Numbered from the stretch's first letter, positions 19,801 through 22,821 are shown. The stretch is DNA of 24,924 nt from Planctomycetota bacterium (GCA_029259935.1 JAJDEH010000464.1:1-24924), one strand, 5' to 3'. Notes: generated by a model from the sequence alone, not told the origin. Made by a program: numbers and translations.

Positions 19801-21418
19801 CCAACGCCGGTGTCATCATCACAAGTCCGAGATCCACGCCACTGGCATACAGTCCGACGGATTTCGAATCGGGGTTGTTTGGATCGTAAGGGCCGTTGAT
19901 TCCAACAAACGCATCCGCATTGCCGATGCCCAGAGTGATCGTATCGACTTCCACACCGTGGATAAGTGTGAAATCCGGTTCCACCCACAGACCGCCAATC
20001 GCGTTTGCCTCGCTGTTGGGCAACGCATCGAATGCGCTGAACAAGGACGCCGAAAGCGCGCCCAAGTTTTCCGGGACGCCGGTCGCCACGGAGACTGTCT
20101 CGCCCTTGACCTTTCTCAAGTTGAGCGAGCCCGAGACATAAACAAATTGGTCTAGCTGCAGCGTGACATTCTCCGCGGTGACTCCGATGGTTGCTTCCGT
20201 GCCGTAATCGATAAGCAGCGATTCGCCCGATCCGGTCTCGATTTCATAGCCCGCCGGAATTTGCGGAGTTGCGCTATCGTCGCCCGGGAAGCTGGATTTG
20301 AAGTCCACCACCGGATTTCGAATTCCGGGGATTTTAGAAATTTTCTTCGGCCACGAACCGCCATGGAATTCGAATTCGACATTCGTCGCGTTGGCGGTTA
20401 CTCCGGAGATGCCTATTAATTCCGCCGAGTCCACCGTCCCTTTCGCGGACTTGAATTTAGGTAACACACTGGACGGAAGCGGCAGTTCGCCCAGCGACGT
20501 TCTCATCACGACCAAGCCGAAATCCACACCCGTGGCCTGCAATCCCAGCGTTGCGGAGTCGGGGTTGCTCGCGTCATGGGGTCCGTTGATACCAACAAAG
20601 GCCTGACCATTACTGACGCTGATTTTGGTTGCATCGACGTTCAAATTGTGGATCAGTGAAAAGTCCGGTTCGATCCAAGGACCACCTAACGCGGCAGCTT
20701 CACTCGTCGGCAAATCAGTAAACGTACTGGGGAGCGATCCCAAATTCTCCAGCACCCCTGTCGCCACCGAGACCGTCTCTTGATCGCCAATTTCAAAAGT
20801 AAAGTTGCCCGAGATATGGATGAACCCACCCAACTGAATCGTGCCCGAGACAGACAGAGACGGATTCAATTCCGGCACGGGGAAATAGTCGACGTTCAGG
20901 AACTGCCCGAGGCTGTTTGATCCCGCGACGGTGTCGGTTTTGAATGTATCGTCTTCTCCAATCAGTTCACGCACGGTGAGAGTGATTCCGCTGCTGGTCT
21001 GATCCACGTCGAAGTACAGCGAGTTGCCGAATCCAAATAGTCCGGTGGCGTCGTCGAAGCTTCCCGTTGCGGAACCGGATGTGAGGATTTGGAATTCGTC
21101 GCCAGCGGCCGGGGTAAAATCATTGACCAGCGAAACCTGCAACGTGCCGTCCACAACCAAATTTCCGGCAACATTGATTTGGTCGAAACCGTCGTCAGCA
21201 CCGACAATTGTCTCACCCGGGGATAGCCCGCCGATTTCGATGACCGTGACCGTGGAATCGTCCATCGCCAAGTCGCTGAAGTTGACGATGCCGGTCAACA
21301 GCGCGCGGTCTTCCAGTCGCTCAATTCCAGCCAGACGCGAATACTTTCGTCGCTCGCGAGCACCTCGACTCGATCGGGGCAGGCGAACCAGAGACTTGAG
21401 CCAGTCGAATTTGCGCAT
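1805..21418 (-). CDS. Giant LEPR-XLL/RTX surface adhesin-like protein, about 6,537 aa
   Basis: A single uninterrupted gene of about 19.6 kb. I chose the ATG at 21416-21418. The protein then begins with a basic stretch (MRKFDWLKSLVRLPRSSRG) and reaches LEDRALL at residues 35-41, the N-terminal motif known from very large planctomycete exoproteins. AAGG stands about nine bases upstream. The frame stays open 122 codons further, but that part is unlike a protein start and runs into a repeat. Approximate domain order: module repeats 190-1240; RTX-like array 1690-1800; FhaB-like beta-solenoid from about 1800 to 5400 with islands (3660-4280 including DUF5648-like repeats, 4650-4750, 4975-5160); autotransporter-associated beta-strand repeat 5365-5440; cadherin/VCBS-like 5550-5740; three PKD-like repeats 5745-6195; RTX nonapeptides 6307-6480. 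The protein is acidic, rich in Gly, Asp, Thr and Val, and almost free of Cys. Known relatives are secreted or cell-surface adhesins that bind calcium; the ligand here is unknown. It is divergent from the sigma-kinase locus. Confidence 0.93.
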   Translation of the reverse strand: MRKFDWLKSLVRLPRSSRGARERRKYSRLAGIERLEDRALLTGIVNFSDLAMDDSTVTVIEIGGLSPGETIVGADDGFDQINVAGNLVVDGTLQVSLVNDFTPAAGDEFQILTSGSATGSFDDATGLFGFGNSLYFDVDQTSSGITLTVRELIGEDDTFKTDTVAGSNSLGQFLNVDYFPVPELNPSLSVSGTIQLGGFIHISGNFTFEIGDQETVSVATGVLENLGSLPSTFTDLPTSEAAALGGPWIEPDFSLIHNLNVDATKISVSNGQAFVGINGPHDASNPDSATLGLQATGVDFGLVVMRTSLGELPLPSSVLPKFKSAKGTVDSAELIGISGVTANATNVEFEFHGGSWPKKISKIPGIRNPVVDFKSSFPGDDSATPQIPAGYEIETGSGESLLIDYGTEATIGVTAENVTLQLDQFVYVSGSLNLRKVKGETVSVATGVPENLGALSASLFSAFDALPNSEANAIGGLWVEPDFTLIHGVEVDTITLGIGNADAFVGINGPYDPNNPDSKSVGLYASGVDLGLVMMTPALGTLPGFKDHNPKFYSAKGAADSAQLVGIPAITATTTNVEFDFHGGKWPEPIASISAISDPLVDFEISFPGDDTVDPQIRPGYEIKTSETESFVLDFGTYGIIGASAENVTLKVDDFVHASGSFSFEMGNGHRVNVDTGLAGNLDQLVDAAGSVFEPIEDAFTALQAGAAAADLTIADDLSTISGLEVSTIKLGIGGADAFVGINGPYDPNDSNSTSVGLQASGVDLGLVIMTPTLMPGFEELAPRLYALEGIADSASLVGLEDEMLTASLEDIEINVNGGTWSAALPKNPLIPGPAVNFASSFPAEPDTGNLDDDDLDGDGKRDPVGYEIETGPETSLYIDDDRELIRAVVGLADIEVVNALRLTGSLAFAKGPDNQSVTLSNGQQVTAASITIGGSDIFGFSGIGSYWRDTNNDRRITSDDTPDSSAVGVAIEDVSFGLGLLVSSDLTDPAYFLSLDLDAPSVDLVGVPGVEASGSLAAQINFRYSVPANPNVIDFTASFPAEPNTGDLLADDLDGDGKRDPAGFEVETGGESIYLDAEGPLLAASGDIIVNVLDVVELDGVFDFELSTSQIFGFFDGTASVGPTAAALELAATGLLVLDDKGLGMNADLSGENTLVNAITVTADLEMLVNTSGQEYVYEVPEKFLPRVDFTTLTIPAGAPRPDGSEAAPGFYTVLDGSGSIAVMNAVDITGDLYLAATASDLQLTTTGTFSDRNGLFPATAVAGDLIISDAGVVGSLSVANGASIDVFDTAAFDLSGQFQLEVNSTSTTQTVTVLNVSDDGSVNGTKQGPIAANTIRMAGGVALVAGPFGVTGLAELVFSDTGFQVNLDAGLDLGGFGNLDVVGQAAIIKTGAGPAFAANIPVNVGLGIDQVNLSGNGNLLINTSLTDTFVGVSANTYLVNVDGTLQILLFDMQTEFTISSVGGIFRTEINNAGLNFFNFIDVNVNGFVQSDGQFLAAGSANLPGLNLGPVGFGGEISLSLSDQGLSGHMTGSGGLNIGLPWPFDGLAGGVNATLDGDIDLNAASASVALTAEFTLEVGVCIDIGFTDICLTFRESFSITGGYSWSWGPPPIIARQEGDTVFLNMGVDGHLRGPEYVSLTSENYTITGSGSDIAVHSLGQTMNFSGVNRIVATDAGERSDFIYIASGVSANAELNGGDGNDSLTYLGSGTAIINGGAGNDLVRGGQGADILTGGLGTDFVDGQDGNDLITVSSGFDTVLGGRDNDQIVVLAGINEIFGGLDDDTIIVRGGSNTVHGETGNDLLSVDYSNLSNGQTTFMGDAEHDSIEVAVNSNGNTLQLNDRSFAFGNHLLNFDDTLEAFNIADSAASTRIGSSNPAGTQWGAAVLSVNANEIHLDDEITAHGLVFNAINDITLNADPTVGGTMGTGNAGLLKLVSSQGQLDFTGQDFHVANGHLILSAPLGFTDAIRSEAQALTAINRGTGSRANITVRELDSLNILDAGLTDGGVYSQNGPIDIELAAQDSLLTLESGIISTTVSGQNIRLIADDFDFASGENKIEGTGTLAIRSMHDDVFYRLGSAGENASGDDLSTLVDSDPPAFGVRRFDDRTANIGVRDFAAMGDEFSLVEIGHANIDGNGVGNVMTFGDIEDDPVTKADLAPRNSKAALRNRTHFFADTMTISGDVQAPDDRIEFHAHRAQINSKNVHADESAPDSGVSGQTLLFELAEQLQHGGWIVGEDLVAINVLNSNGTRPIFSFPGELVSVKTDNGSLISTINPNSVVDVNTNQSIQIAGRVEVYGEDSRLNLNAGTKLTVLQGAVVSGGDDHNVVTLDAGLLLSVNPGGAVLAGARFDDVNGTPVAVQTGVGADAILNSPHELFIGGTVTTSDEMQLNSGTPQFDHSDFFNGLPADHPLFGLSEYGLLLTGTLTTLAADSELTLSSDADVIVRGNVNVLGANSDVLIQSDRFVYIEGFLDVKDNARILGGVETDGTVYNDAPPVPGSSVYVATTSRIVTRDAGSSIEIQGAQDVDLFGAFVAGGTIDASGVTFTGPSSSIRVTAGQQVFLDTGLLASGTVSVDSGTPGTDDTVAALFPNDVLPGNEGDDLLSLIVTTAGGITTAGDTTDGSGGGIHVNAAGNIELLGRLNAGANVTQHFDSNGKFLGDTVVYSDEPAALTITATGRAFLGGHTFNEAGDIVQTGTVLRSAHSLTVNGGSYPTGEGLLVHAASELTTNHPDGSITLSSQQQATLLGLFVAGGRIDTVRDADGGFLGRNPVYFGGDSEVTLQAGGTIEIGQDIVAGKRINLIGGTGVSGSGPGLTVQGSGRLYTLGENSQINLNAPGEVVIQAPGHINEIEAQGFTVSSLGRLTANVSLAIIVDRVGSTFSGTANLSAAATADNNGIADLVADLQAVLNTGGFGGGLGDPDVTVKLRNGKLLLTSPFDFSLEDTSVDSLQLGLDVTAGSLTSSRLYAIDAAQPGSTVNIGAPAGPNGKLSIGGKVRAHSAINLFSGTSPDGIDIDLGPTGILETVDGSIAFSAGQFGDIRGTIIANGSGSDIVLDAEQSLRIRGNLTADNDILLNAGSQLAAGEVSVQIDGTSQWNSFGGGGRVVVTGYNDVVFDGVFGTGSNQLALLELNAEHGNLTIPKTSGSIESDGLIALKGAVVDVQGVVRSTHTTADTGDFEITIDASDTAIINGDLQLTGSLLIDADNLVDVFNTTIDITELDQRVVFSGGDVRFGKASTDANGDPEQLGVLVTAVDRIEFAATGLVEIGSGSIIATSGDNSVIDLGAGSLQIAGSLLAGARVDGSNVTFDGAGADVVVTGRDTVTLGGLGIIGGVSQTVGGTLAATGDIAVNVSGGAADVSFTMNSASTLRTETATNEAAGANHGITIDADQDIQVYSAIEALQTGADVTLTSGELIFVDGLLKADDRLTVIGGSDETQAGVIVNAFAFDTNGDRLQGGTLTTNPGGTISLGADDKLILNGVVGEVDAVSGVANTSEINVTHAGNVIVMTNVNAADRIRFQADNITLAAGAAIQTRAVGGELDLRATGDFLISAALPGTDPALIQGDSLVHLAGGTLSLDGQILDTSDTGRTVINAVNSVTFFGEVRATNSLEVRAGVGANWSDTQLLGTVTVADLNGGDVTVNGGTLTSGGESSIVAGNNVTVVGSTSVGSDPVPVQRPVIVTTSQTIEVVTGSRQVAIGVIEVPEVSFVTTTTTEQVGTENVRVGSSYNTADLTLTQLGYYNPNAAAAAQVREYFVEGIDYHNADVDWSLVYDELTGEIIPLANATAGTGKVFGDLTDNQKNSVLVHLGYRPYYNVSFANLKSNTTINGNAAKVDWHPSWENNFTLQGIDTSYVDSSGVLINGPTLDYQQYNNTTTARLPIDGWRDKYVQMPVGAESDILRVVSQGAPDVFQEHTGRVRDSAIVSQQQLNSFAAAGFPAPRTQDLGQPGSGFSGSYFSGSPRWQTTLNSDAHTQYEIFDGRALRLEGTRATVAAGLADRTDSNNRWVSGQILSNGTVLGDRLTSTLTHISQTNRAAVVGWDAVQLPTVPFYRLNKPGVEHLWTTNVAERDNLIHFHGYILEGIGANVFAAKQPGTVPFYRLRGGGGHLWTTNVAERDNLLQFHGYVSEGIAAYVFPNQPADTIALWRLVHPGSGEHLWTTVVSERDNLTGHHGWINEGVAAYVPASPDYWIGNFVTETQNDFLMRYETFWNDIVDTRLELSYQMVTNPTDTYDLRPKFETGESTVKVVNEKAVTQWQTENITESQTILTTSRQLEDGPVALQGAFGEPSIVATSAVSISAGNDVTVQAVLQSTGVDQTLAITAGQDVLIDGVVPNGAAAGTLPAVATLLADGRVSITAGQDATLGAASRVAVDGDGIVETLSEVLISAGRDIALGGSVTAGHLIQADAGTAGSGSVLGDIITELTTLNSEINLNAGALGGDVILESSAVNTTATTGYVTFTAPSGKVVQTGGLVTGKQLKARAARGVTVNTDVAEYDIQNSGNGDVTLLNVNQVTFVSPFTNSGGTIDVRVFGDLAVGAVVGSDGVTLRTTGLLTQDAGTTIGGGHVALDVANADLTLNLAATGLTLTTTVSGDVIVHNTGSQPFELNVAVTDGSLTVDTGGDLLVTRAVSLTDSDSHDITLVSGGNIDIDLLSAGAFADSVATARALRLQYLSGALRAAGTLASDAADLTEASYAALDQAAARTELVAWLTTTIFAGETDAAVRAEKASAEADRQLDLQQPIRSHGDVSLTADGAVREIGASDTSVDLIADTLTIVSGAGVSGIETALNEITSITNNSGDVTLSDIDSVGDLNPGLSVVFISNAQGAVSIMVPNDLDVHQVISVAGDVTLTSEKVLRLLPVPGVVNTVQAGHDLTLYSVDNLFINGGISAPNAVSLASEVDVKLSGTTLNLSTAEAIVIESDSSLSINGTLESAQGVSLISNHGDVEVIGTIRGRGGAPLESLTIIARGNLMTSGAFEGQFRFRSLLDDATYYSDTPELGVDSNGVVSNVVDAGGQAVADYTTLDLVPFTTTDAPVVKDPVTGLDFFRDPQTQDRYLRFVGGSEEEFYQRIDPDTGYYPFSALDEVTSQFIPLLFSTTEDPTAGTLYDADGVTVIDPQTVSALETTLVRVTDATILQRLVPLTVKDLNGGRAAGTSIALSQATIGTVSDSVTLIAQGQVQPPEFTLSGADSSITVIASEDLTTDNWRANHITAQSTGLFDASGAFLGGSIVVPSNFQTASGANSATVSLTALEDITLDAAVTPAYGLSLHAGGSIVNLPTSIAVGGPGSFIDISSDTDLSFAGSLSADGPITLASSGSRGPGGNVNVAGNIASGAGPISVTTTASDSRIDGAVSGLGNFNLSGDGSLTLAGVNTYSGATNVAAGRLVVSGSTASASEILVADGSTLAGTGNVFGPISVQDGGSVSPGNSPGILNSGTVSFAAGSTFDVEINGTIAGLQHDQLNVTGTVDLGGAALVLSPSIATFTPQVDDRFVLIRNDGTDAIVDTLTYAGSPVEEGDFITNFLGTGRQVQVSYVGDADGGVTGNDLILTIINTPPVAFDDNRSTDEETSFSFDVLANDEDKENNIDSAKTVNVNSPDAGTLTNNQDGTFVFDPNGEFEYLAVNESTAVTFDYKVVDVFDESDIGTVTIEVHGVNDSPSITVNQGSVTIDEGQVAVNAGAFTDVDFTDRPTITASIGTITQSDSNHGAWNWSFDGIEGPGQSQTVTVTADDHHGGVVTTEFELTVNNVAPELALSDVTDIFENGTAVLSGTITDSGLLDPHEVDIDWGDSNDTANAHFDLVPIFTVNPLDGSLTPVLGEAGSTSFSSTTDDSILTIDSVDQTNGVIAFTVTHQYLDDGVAGGQPGENASSSDLSMIVVDVADDDGGADDDGGADNASDGVTVTNVAPALVLSDVTDILENGTAVLTGTITDIGRLDSHDVNINWDDANDTALAHFDLSPIFTADPTDGSLTGVLGQPGFTSFDSTTDDSVLTIDSVNQATGAIAFTVTHQYLDDGASSGQPGANTTASDLSTIVVDVADDDGGTHSAADDVTVTNLAPEKVVVSIDALGTKDNLAVPSDDVVLTGSFTGNGLLDTHDITVDWDDSTVSVFEVAAILAANSSNGATTADLAVGDSFTSTSGDGAVLTITALSVNATSGESDVSFRVDAHQYATGGLFQIDVAVDDDDLGGDRAETQAWVTGVRVDPGTGELQIIGTSGKDIVDVHRVNVRGHGRHGGSHGDPKYLVIARFDVGGGSDRNRTQHFLFDEDAVSRILMHLFEGDDHGHVVGGWGWPYRSGQITIPATIFGGGGRDYLVGGQGADFIDGGEGRDFIWSRGGDDTIVDLHGDNYIWSDDGNDTITTGDGNDYISAGRGDDTINAGDGRNRVWGGSGNDLIIAGAGNDWLGGGDGNDIILAGAGNDDISAGRGNDIVVGGAGNDWIQGGSGNDLLIGGEGNDWIRGNHGNDLIIGGSATQGNDIESLEDALANWTDGDLAAALLDLGPIIDDGRRDFLRGDQGRDELIGGVGDWRIRYGC
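1998..2492 (-). repeat. C-terminal RTX array, 18 nonapeptides
   Basis: Eighteen consecutive nine-residue units of the GGxGxDxxU type, for example VGGAGNDWI and IGGEGNDWI, fold as a calcium-bound parallel beta-roll in known RTX proteins. Three central units (VDLHGDNYI, WSDDGNDTI and the unit before them) deviate. The coding DNA shows repeated GTCGTTGCC blocks. In other bacteria a C-terminal RTX block goes with type I secretion; no transporter gene is in this window. About 65 further residues, with no recognised domain, follow to the stop. Confidence 0.9.
2830..4178 (-). repeat. Three tandem PKD-like repeats
   Basis: Each unit opens with NVAP or NLAP, has an ENGTAVLSG-like strand and a DIDWGD-like Asp motif, and ends in a HQY...DVADDDGG strand, as in PKD/Ig-like surface domains. 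Units one and two (C-terminal starts near 4178 and 3700) are close copies with a 471-bp period. The third (from about 3240) is more diverged. A perfect 18-bp tandem duplication at 3729-3764, encoding GGADDD twice, lies at the end of the first unit. Confidence 0.8.
4430..4770 (-). other. Cadherin/VCBS-like domain within the giant protein
   Basis: The stretch beginning NTPPVAFDDNRSTDEETSF and containing LANDEDKENN, DGTFVFDPNGEFEYL and FDYKVVD matches the pattern of VCBS/cadherin-like tandem domains in large adhesins. Such domains act as calcium-stiffened stalk segments. It sits between the solenoid and the PKD-like repeats. Confidence 0.75.
5109..5325 (-). other. Autotransporter-associated beta-strand repeat within the giant protein
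   Basis: The signature SLTLAGVNTYSGATNV, followed by GRLVVSG, DGSTLAGTG and GSVSPGNSPGIL, is the well-known repeat of autotransporter passenger domains. It appears to close the beta-solenoid. No autotransporter barrel follows, so the shared fold does not imply type V secretion. Confidence 0.85.
8860..9290 (-). repeat. Three DUF5648-like repeats within the giant protein
   Basis: Three units of 47-49 aa share the pattern PFYRL...G-HLWTTNVAERDNL...HGY..EGI.A.V. The DNA copies are visible too: matching blocks begin at 8911, 9058 and 9199. The pattern agrees with DUF5648 (YRL, H-x-TT, E-x-x-x-L, GW..EG), a small repeat found in secreted hydrolases and envelope proteins and thought to bind cell-surface glycans. 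In this window it sits inside an island that interrupts the beta-solenoid. Confidence 0.8.
16005..16345 (-). repeat. Internal RTX-like array
   Basis: About twelve nine-residue units run from LNGGDGNDSL through INGGAGNDLV, RGGQGADIL and DGQDGNDLI to HGETGNDLL. Several units lack part of the consensus (VSSGFDTV, VLAGINEI), as in an older array. It separates the N-terminal module repeats and a following domain from the long solenoid. RTX arrays are most often C-terminal, so this one is likely structural. Confidence 0.85.
17690..20840 (-). repeat. N-terminal module, about five tandem copies of ~200-240 aa
   Basis: Each copy opens with a strand like FVHASGSFSFEMG and a V.TG turn. It then has an AFVGINGPYDPN motif, GVDLGLV.M, ADSA.LVGI, an FHGG.WP-like stretch, VDF..SFP and finally GYEIETG. 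Copies 1 to 3 are close (from about 20840, 20150 and 19470), copy 4 (from about 18740) is looser, and copy 5 (from about 18150) is partial. Copies 3 and 4 contain DLDGDGKRDP, a calcium-loop-like DxDxDGxxD motif. I recognise the FVGINGP pattern from other giant marine bacterial exoproteins but know no named function. Confidence 0.75.
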
Positions 21419-21524
21419 TGCGTGGCCTTTGATAAAATTGAGTGCGGTCGCCGACCTGAATCGGATCCACAATTTTCCCGCTATTTGGGAGGACCTAACG
21501 CCCCGAAACGCGAATCGATCAATC

Positions 21525-21544
21525 TTGTGGCGAAATCGCCACAA
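21525..21544. repeat. Strong hairpin in the 5' leader of the giant gene
   Basis: TTGTGGCGA pairs fully with TCGCCACAA across two bases, a 9-bp perfect stem. The hairpin centre is about 115 bp upstream of the giant gene's ATG. No T-run follows on either strand, so it is not a classic terminator. It could be a dimeric operator or an mRNA leader structure. Confidence 0.55.
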
Positions 21545-21628
21545 CGGTCCTGTTGGTTTCGGTTTCGGAACTTGGCTGACTAAGCATCCGCCTTGGTTTT
21601 TGGGGTAAACGCAAGACAACGGGAAAAA

Positions 21629-21780
21629 GCTGCCTAGTATCAAGGGTACTCGTAGCGAACTCCTGGTAGCCCTCAGAAAAATCCAAAAAGGTGGAAAAGC
21701 GGTTCGGTCACGACCGTTGATGCGTGATTCACCGGTTTGGGACCACGATCGCCGCCTGTTTACCTCGTTCAAGCCGCGTA
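21629..21780 (-). repeat. Dispersed ~150-bp repeat, copy 1 (reverse orientation)
   Basis: On the minus strand this runs from TACGCGGCTTGAA to ACTAGGCAGC. It aligns along its length with 22542-22694 on the plus strand, with more than 80% identity by eye and a few 1-3 bp gaps. A 31-bp block (21731-21761) is identical to 22561-22591. The two copies are inverted and flank the sigma gene. It codes for nothing recognisable and looks like a small non-autonomous repeat or a shared leader sequence. Confidence 0.85.
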
Positions 21781-21833
21781 GCATCCCAAAAGCGACCTGC
21801 GATAACTCGCCTTATCGTGTTTCGCACGTTAGG

Positions 21834-22475
21834 ATGTCAGATGGAAAAATTAGTCCCAAAATCTGGTTCCCCGGTGACCGTGCGATCGACATCGTGAGCA
21901 CTTCGCATTCTGTAACTGCATGGATTGAGAGCCTAAAGCAAGGGGATCCGACCGCTGCTGAAGCGATCTGGACGCGCTTCATTGCTCGCGTGAAAGCGAT
22001 GGCCCACGACAAGATTCAGAATGTCCCTGCCAGGTTTGGGGATCACGATGATCTCGCCCAAAATGTGTTCGCGGCCGTTTTCGATGGGATACAGAACGAC
22101 CGGTTTCGGCAAATCGATTCGCGAGAGGACCTGTGGCAGATTCTGGCCATGGTCACGGCTCGCAGATCCGCCGACCTATGGCGGAAGGCAGTCTCGTCGT
22201 CCGAGTCGGGCGAATCAGCCATTGTGCGTCCGGACAGCGGAGCCAACGCGTCGTTCGCCGACATCATGGGGCAAGTCTCTGACGAGTTGTTGGTGGATTC
22301 GATTGGCCTTGCTGGTTCGGAATTGATGCAGTCCCTGGAGCCCAAGCTGCAATCCGTGGCGATGCTGCGATTCAAAGGGCATTCAAATCGAGAGATTGCC
22401 GAGCAGATCGGCCGCTCGGTGAAAACCGTCGAACGTTATATGAAAATGATCCGCGAGAAATGGGATCGACCATGA
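21834..22475 (+). CDS. ECF-family RNA polymerase sigma factor (planctomycete type)
   Basis: Directs RNA polymerase to alternative promoters. The N-terminal part has SVTAWIESLKQGDPTAAEAIW, the usual opening of planctomycete ECF factors. It is followed by a region-2 helix set with DHDDLAQNVFAAVF and a core-binding stretch. The C-terminal region 4 has the helix-turn-helix NREIAEQIGRSVKTVERYM and ends EKWDRP. The start is uncertain. I list the ATG at 21834, the first outside the upstream repeat. A GTG at 21894 would give V-STSHSVTAWI, closer to the usual family start. Neither has a clear ribosome-binding site. The frame is open back to 21717, but that part lies inside the repeat. No anti-sigma factor is next to it. 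Its stop overlaps an ATG (ATGA), the mark of former coupling to a kinase gene whose start has decayed. Confidence 0.92.
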   Translation: MSDGKISPKIWFPGDRAIDIVSTSHSVTAWIESLKQGDPTAAEAIWTRFIARVKAMAHDKIQNVPARFGDHDDLAQNVFAAVFDGIQNDRFRQIDSREDLWQILAMVTARRSADLWRKAVSSSESGESAIVRPDSGANASFADIMGQVSDELLVDSIGLAGSELMQSLEPKLQSVAMLRFKGHSNREIAEQIGRSVKTVERYMKMIREKWDRP

Positions 22476-22540
22476 CGGACCCGATCCTCTGCTGAGCGCA
22501 TAGACCCGCGCATAGACCCTCTGCGAGGCGATTGAGGCTG
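22472..22540 (+). pseudogene. Decayed 5' end of a Ser/Thr kinase gene
   Basis: Right at the sigma stop, ATGACGGACC begins a reading frame that stops after seven codons (MTDPILC). The DNA still aligns with the intact kinase start at 22818: ATGAC-GAC, CGATC, CTCT/CTCTTGA, ATAGACCC/ATCGACCC, TCTGCGAGGCG and TTGAGG appear in the same order. It also carries a 12-bp tandem duplication (22496-22519). It is the remnant of a kinase that once overlapped this sigma gene by four bases. Confidence 0.78.
22496..22519 (+). repeat. 12-bp perfect tandem duplication
   Basis: GCGCATAGACCC occurs twice in a row inside the decayed kinase start. The intact kinase has a single related segment (GTATCGACCC), so the doubling arose after decay began. 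Confidence 0.8.
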
Positions 22541-22541
22541 A

Positions 22542-22694
22542 TACGTGGCTTGAAAGAGGCAAACAGGCGGCGATCGTGGTCCCAAACCGGTCCGGAATCA
22601 CGCGTCAACAGCCGTGACGAACCGCTTTTCCCACCTTTTGGGGATTTTCCTGAGGGCTACCAGCGGCTTGCTACGAGTTCCTATACTAGGCAGC
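22542..22694 (+). repeat. Dispersed ~150-bp repeat, copy 2 (forward orientation)
   Basis: Inverted partner of 21629-21780, from TACGTGGCTTGAA to ACTAGGCAGC. It is bounded on the left by the kinase remnant and on the right by a hairpin. Near its end TATACT (22682-22687) resembles a -10 box. If active, it could drive the downstream kinase, but no good -35 box is visible. Confidence 0.85.
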
Positions 22695-22697
22695 GAG

Positions 22698-22717
22698 CCG
22701 GTTGGCTGCCCAACTGG
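22698..22717. repeat. Short hairpin at the end of repeat copy 2
   Basis: CCGGTTGG pairs with CCAACTGG around a CTGC loop, eight pairs including one G-T wobble. No T-run follows, so termination is not supported. Confidence 0.4.
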
Positions 22718-22735
22718 GAGTGGAAATGGTGGTAG

Positions 22736-22769
22736 ATCGCCGGCTCGGTAAAATCGCCGGCTCGGCAAA
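22736..22769 (+). repeat. 17-bp tandem repeat, two copies
   Basis: ATCGCCGGCTCGGTAAA is followed directly by ATCGCCGGCTCGGCAAA, with one mismatch. Both resemble ATCGGCCGCTCGGTGAAA of the sigma HTH (IGRSVK), so this is a local duplication within the decayed sigma tail. Confidence 0.75.
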
Positions 22770-22821
22770 AAAGGTTGAACGCTGAATGAAGATGATCCGG
22801 GAGAAATGGGATCGACCATGA
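22753..22821 (+). pseudogene. Decayed 3' end of a second ECF sigma gene
   Basis: Read in frame, this gives IAGSAKKVER-stop-MKMIREKWDRP-stop. It matches the last residues of the intact sigma factor (IGRSVKTVERYMKMIREKWDRP) with a TGA (22783-22785) in place of the Tyr codon. The terminal TGA overlaps the kinase ATG as ATGA, as in an intact coupled pair. No upstream sigma sequence precedes it, so only the tail survives. Confidence 0.85.

Larger units (their letters stand above)
21419..21833. other. Divergent intergenic region of giant protein and sigma factor
   Basis: About 415 bp between two genes that point away from each other. It contains a strong hairpin (21525-21544) and one copy of a ~150-bp dispersed repeat (21629-21780), listed separately. 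Both promoters must lie here unless they are internal. The repeat ends with GATACT (minus strand, 21637-21642), a -10-like hexamer about 220 bp before the giant gene, but no convincing -35 accompanies it. Confidence 0.6.
22476..22817. other. Sigma-kinase intergenic region made of remnants and repeats
   Basis: The 342 bp between sigma and kinase are not ordinary spacer. In order they hold a decayed kinase start, repeat copy 2, a hairpin and a decayed sigma tail. No intact gene is present. In a typical coupled pair this distance would be about zero. Confidence 0.8.

Noticed and set aside
21419..21784. N-terminal extension of the giant protein to the ATG at 21784
   Set aside because: The extra 122 residues lie partly in the dispersed repeat, contain no signal or domain, and would put the LEPR-XLL motif at about residue 157 instead of about 35 as usual.
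21717..21833. Sigma factor start at 21717
   Set aside because: The first residues are encoded by the dispersed repeat, whose other copy is not part of a sigma gene, and resemble no sigma N terminus.
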